NCBI RefSeq assembly: GCF_003206495.1 | Contig: NZ_NKUF01000014.1 | Location: 16,571 to 80,570 of the forward strand | DNA from: Gluconacetobacter entanii | Lineage (GTDB): Bacteria; Pseudomonadota; Alphaproteobacteria; Acetobacterales; Acetobacteraceae | DNA: 64,000 bases | Direction: 5' to 3' | Shown: one piece after another, positions 63,673 to 64,000 of the stretch | How positions within the stretch are numbered: position 1 is the first letter of the stretch | Layout of the letters: every line of letters starts with the position of its first letter | Translations under genes and position numbers: made by a program | The notes under the pieces: model-generated | Databases searched by the model: none | The model's input: only the letters and a program-made list of their open reading frames with translations | Told to the model about the DNA's origin: nothing

Positions 63673-64000
63673 CTTCATCCTCCGCTCATCATTCCAGCAT
63701 GTCATCCCGTCACGCGCCCACGCTTGCAGCCATGCGCGACAGGTCCGTCCGTCAAGGAGGCACGATAGCGCCGTCAGGTGTTAATATCCAACAACTCCCC
63801 CATGACGGGATGGCACATATGCGTGCCCTGCCGGGGGCGTACGGACATGGGTGAACTCCACCGCCCGATGCCCCGCCGGCGTGGCGCGGGCGCGTGGCGG
63901 CCCCTCACATGAGGAGTTTCACGTCAATGGCCACTTTCACTGCGAGATCATTTTTTCTTCTCCGTGTTTTGGATCCATGGTCTGAGCCTGTTTAACGACT
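63673..64000. other. Non-coding end region
   Basis: Upstream region of the Gly-rich gene, with the last ~90 bases more AT-rich. An AGGAG site 10 bases before an ATG at 63927 heads a 22-codon frame that ends at 63995; it is too short to support. The closing bases (GAGCCTGTTTAA) could begin a mobile element, but the window ends. Confidence 0.3.

Overview
This window comes from a high-GC alphaproteobacterium, most likely an acetic acid bacterium (Acetobacteraceae), and the Komagataeibacter/Gluconacetobacter group fits best. That placement is an inference. It rests on the protein character (DUF1491, a BamF-type DUF3035 lipoprotein, a murA-hisG-hisD-infA-maf-rng-yacG block), the style of the lipoproteins, and a heme-PAS-GGDEF-EAL phosphodiesterase resembling the oxygen-sensing PDEs of cellulose producers. 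The region is almost entirely chromosomal core: dense genes, many 4-bp ATGA/GTGA overlaps, no transposase, no CRISPR array and no rRNA. I support 58 protein genes and one tRNA gene.

Layout. 1-8.5 kb (+): end of plsY, dprA, topA, rnr, an S41 protease and a DUF1491 gene. 8.8-13.1 kb: an OmpA-type envelope protein, a divergent cysteine synthase/Rrf2 regulator pair, a lipoprotein and a secreted protein. 13.3-15.3 kb: parE (+). 15.5-27.8 kb, all on the minus strand: a lone nuoM, mutL, a DUF3035 lipoprotein, lspA, ileS, ribF, the methionine-salvage genes mtnC-mtnD-mtnB, tatA, a CHAP-domain lipoprotein and recX. 28.1-32.7 kb (+): argD-argF, a small unknown, hslO and a lipoprotein. 32.7-40.5 kb: an ScsB/DsbD-type protein divergent from hrpB, an HtrA protease, and a LysR regulator divergent from a small lipocalin-like protein. 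40.7-44.0 kb (+): response regulator, histidine kinase, a small exported protein and a SIMPL-domain protein, probably one operon. 44.1-49.1 kb (-): infC, thrS, a GT9 glycosyltransferase and a TPR protein. 49.2-58.7 kb (+): a GT4 glycosyltransferase, a Rieske oxygenase, a small basic protein, dcd, murA, hisG, hisD, infA, maf, a short RNase G/E, yacG and tRNA-Phe. 59-63.7 kb (-): an exported DUF336/HbpS-like protein, the heme-PAS c-di-GMP phosphodiesterase, a roughly 600-bp AT-rich island, cytochrome b561 and a Gly-rich exported protein.

The most noteworthy observations are these: (i) a repeated intergenic element of about 82 bp (15323, 44939, 58866), predicted to fold as an outer stem carrying two hairpins, with half-copies at about 10023 and 47968; (ii) infC, whose Shine-Dalgarno fits an AUA start rather than the upstream ATG; (iii) the c-di-GMP phosphodiesterase with a conserved heme-ligand His and a degenerate GGDEF; (iv) the AT-rich island upstream of it; (v) a solitary but intact nuoM; (vi) a short RNase G/E lacking the zinc-link and overlapping a zinc-ribbon yacG; (vii) a two-component system co-transcribed with two exported proteins of unknown role. 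I see no single obvious novel defence or mobile system.
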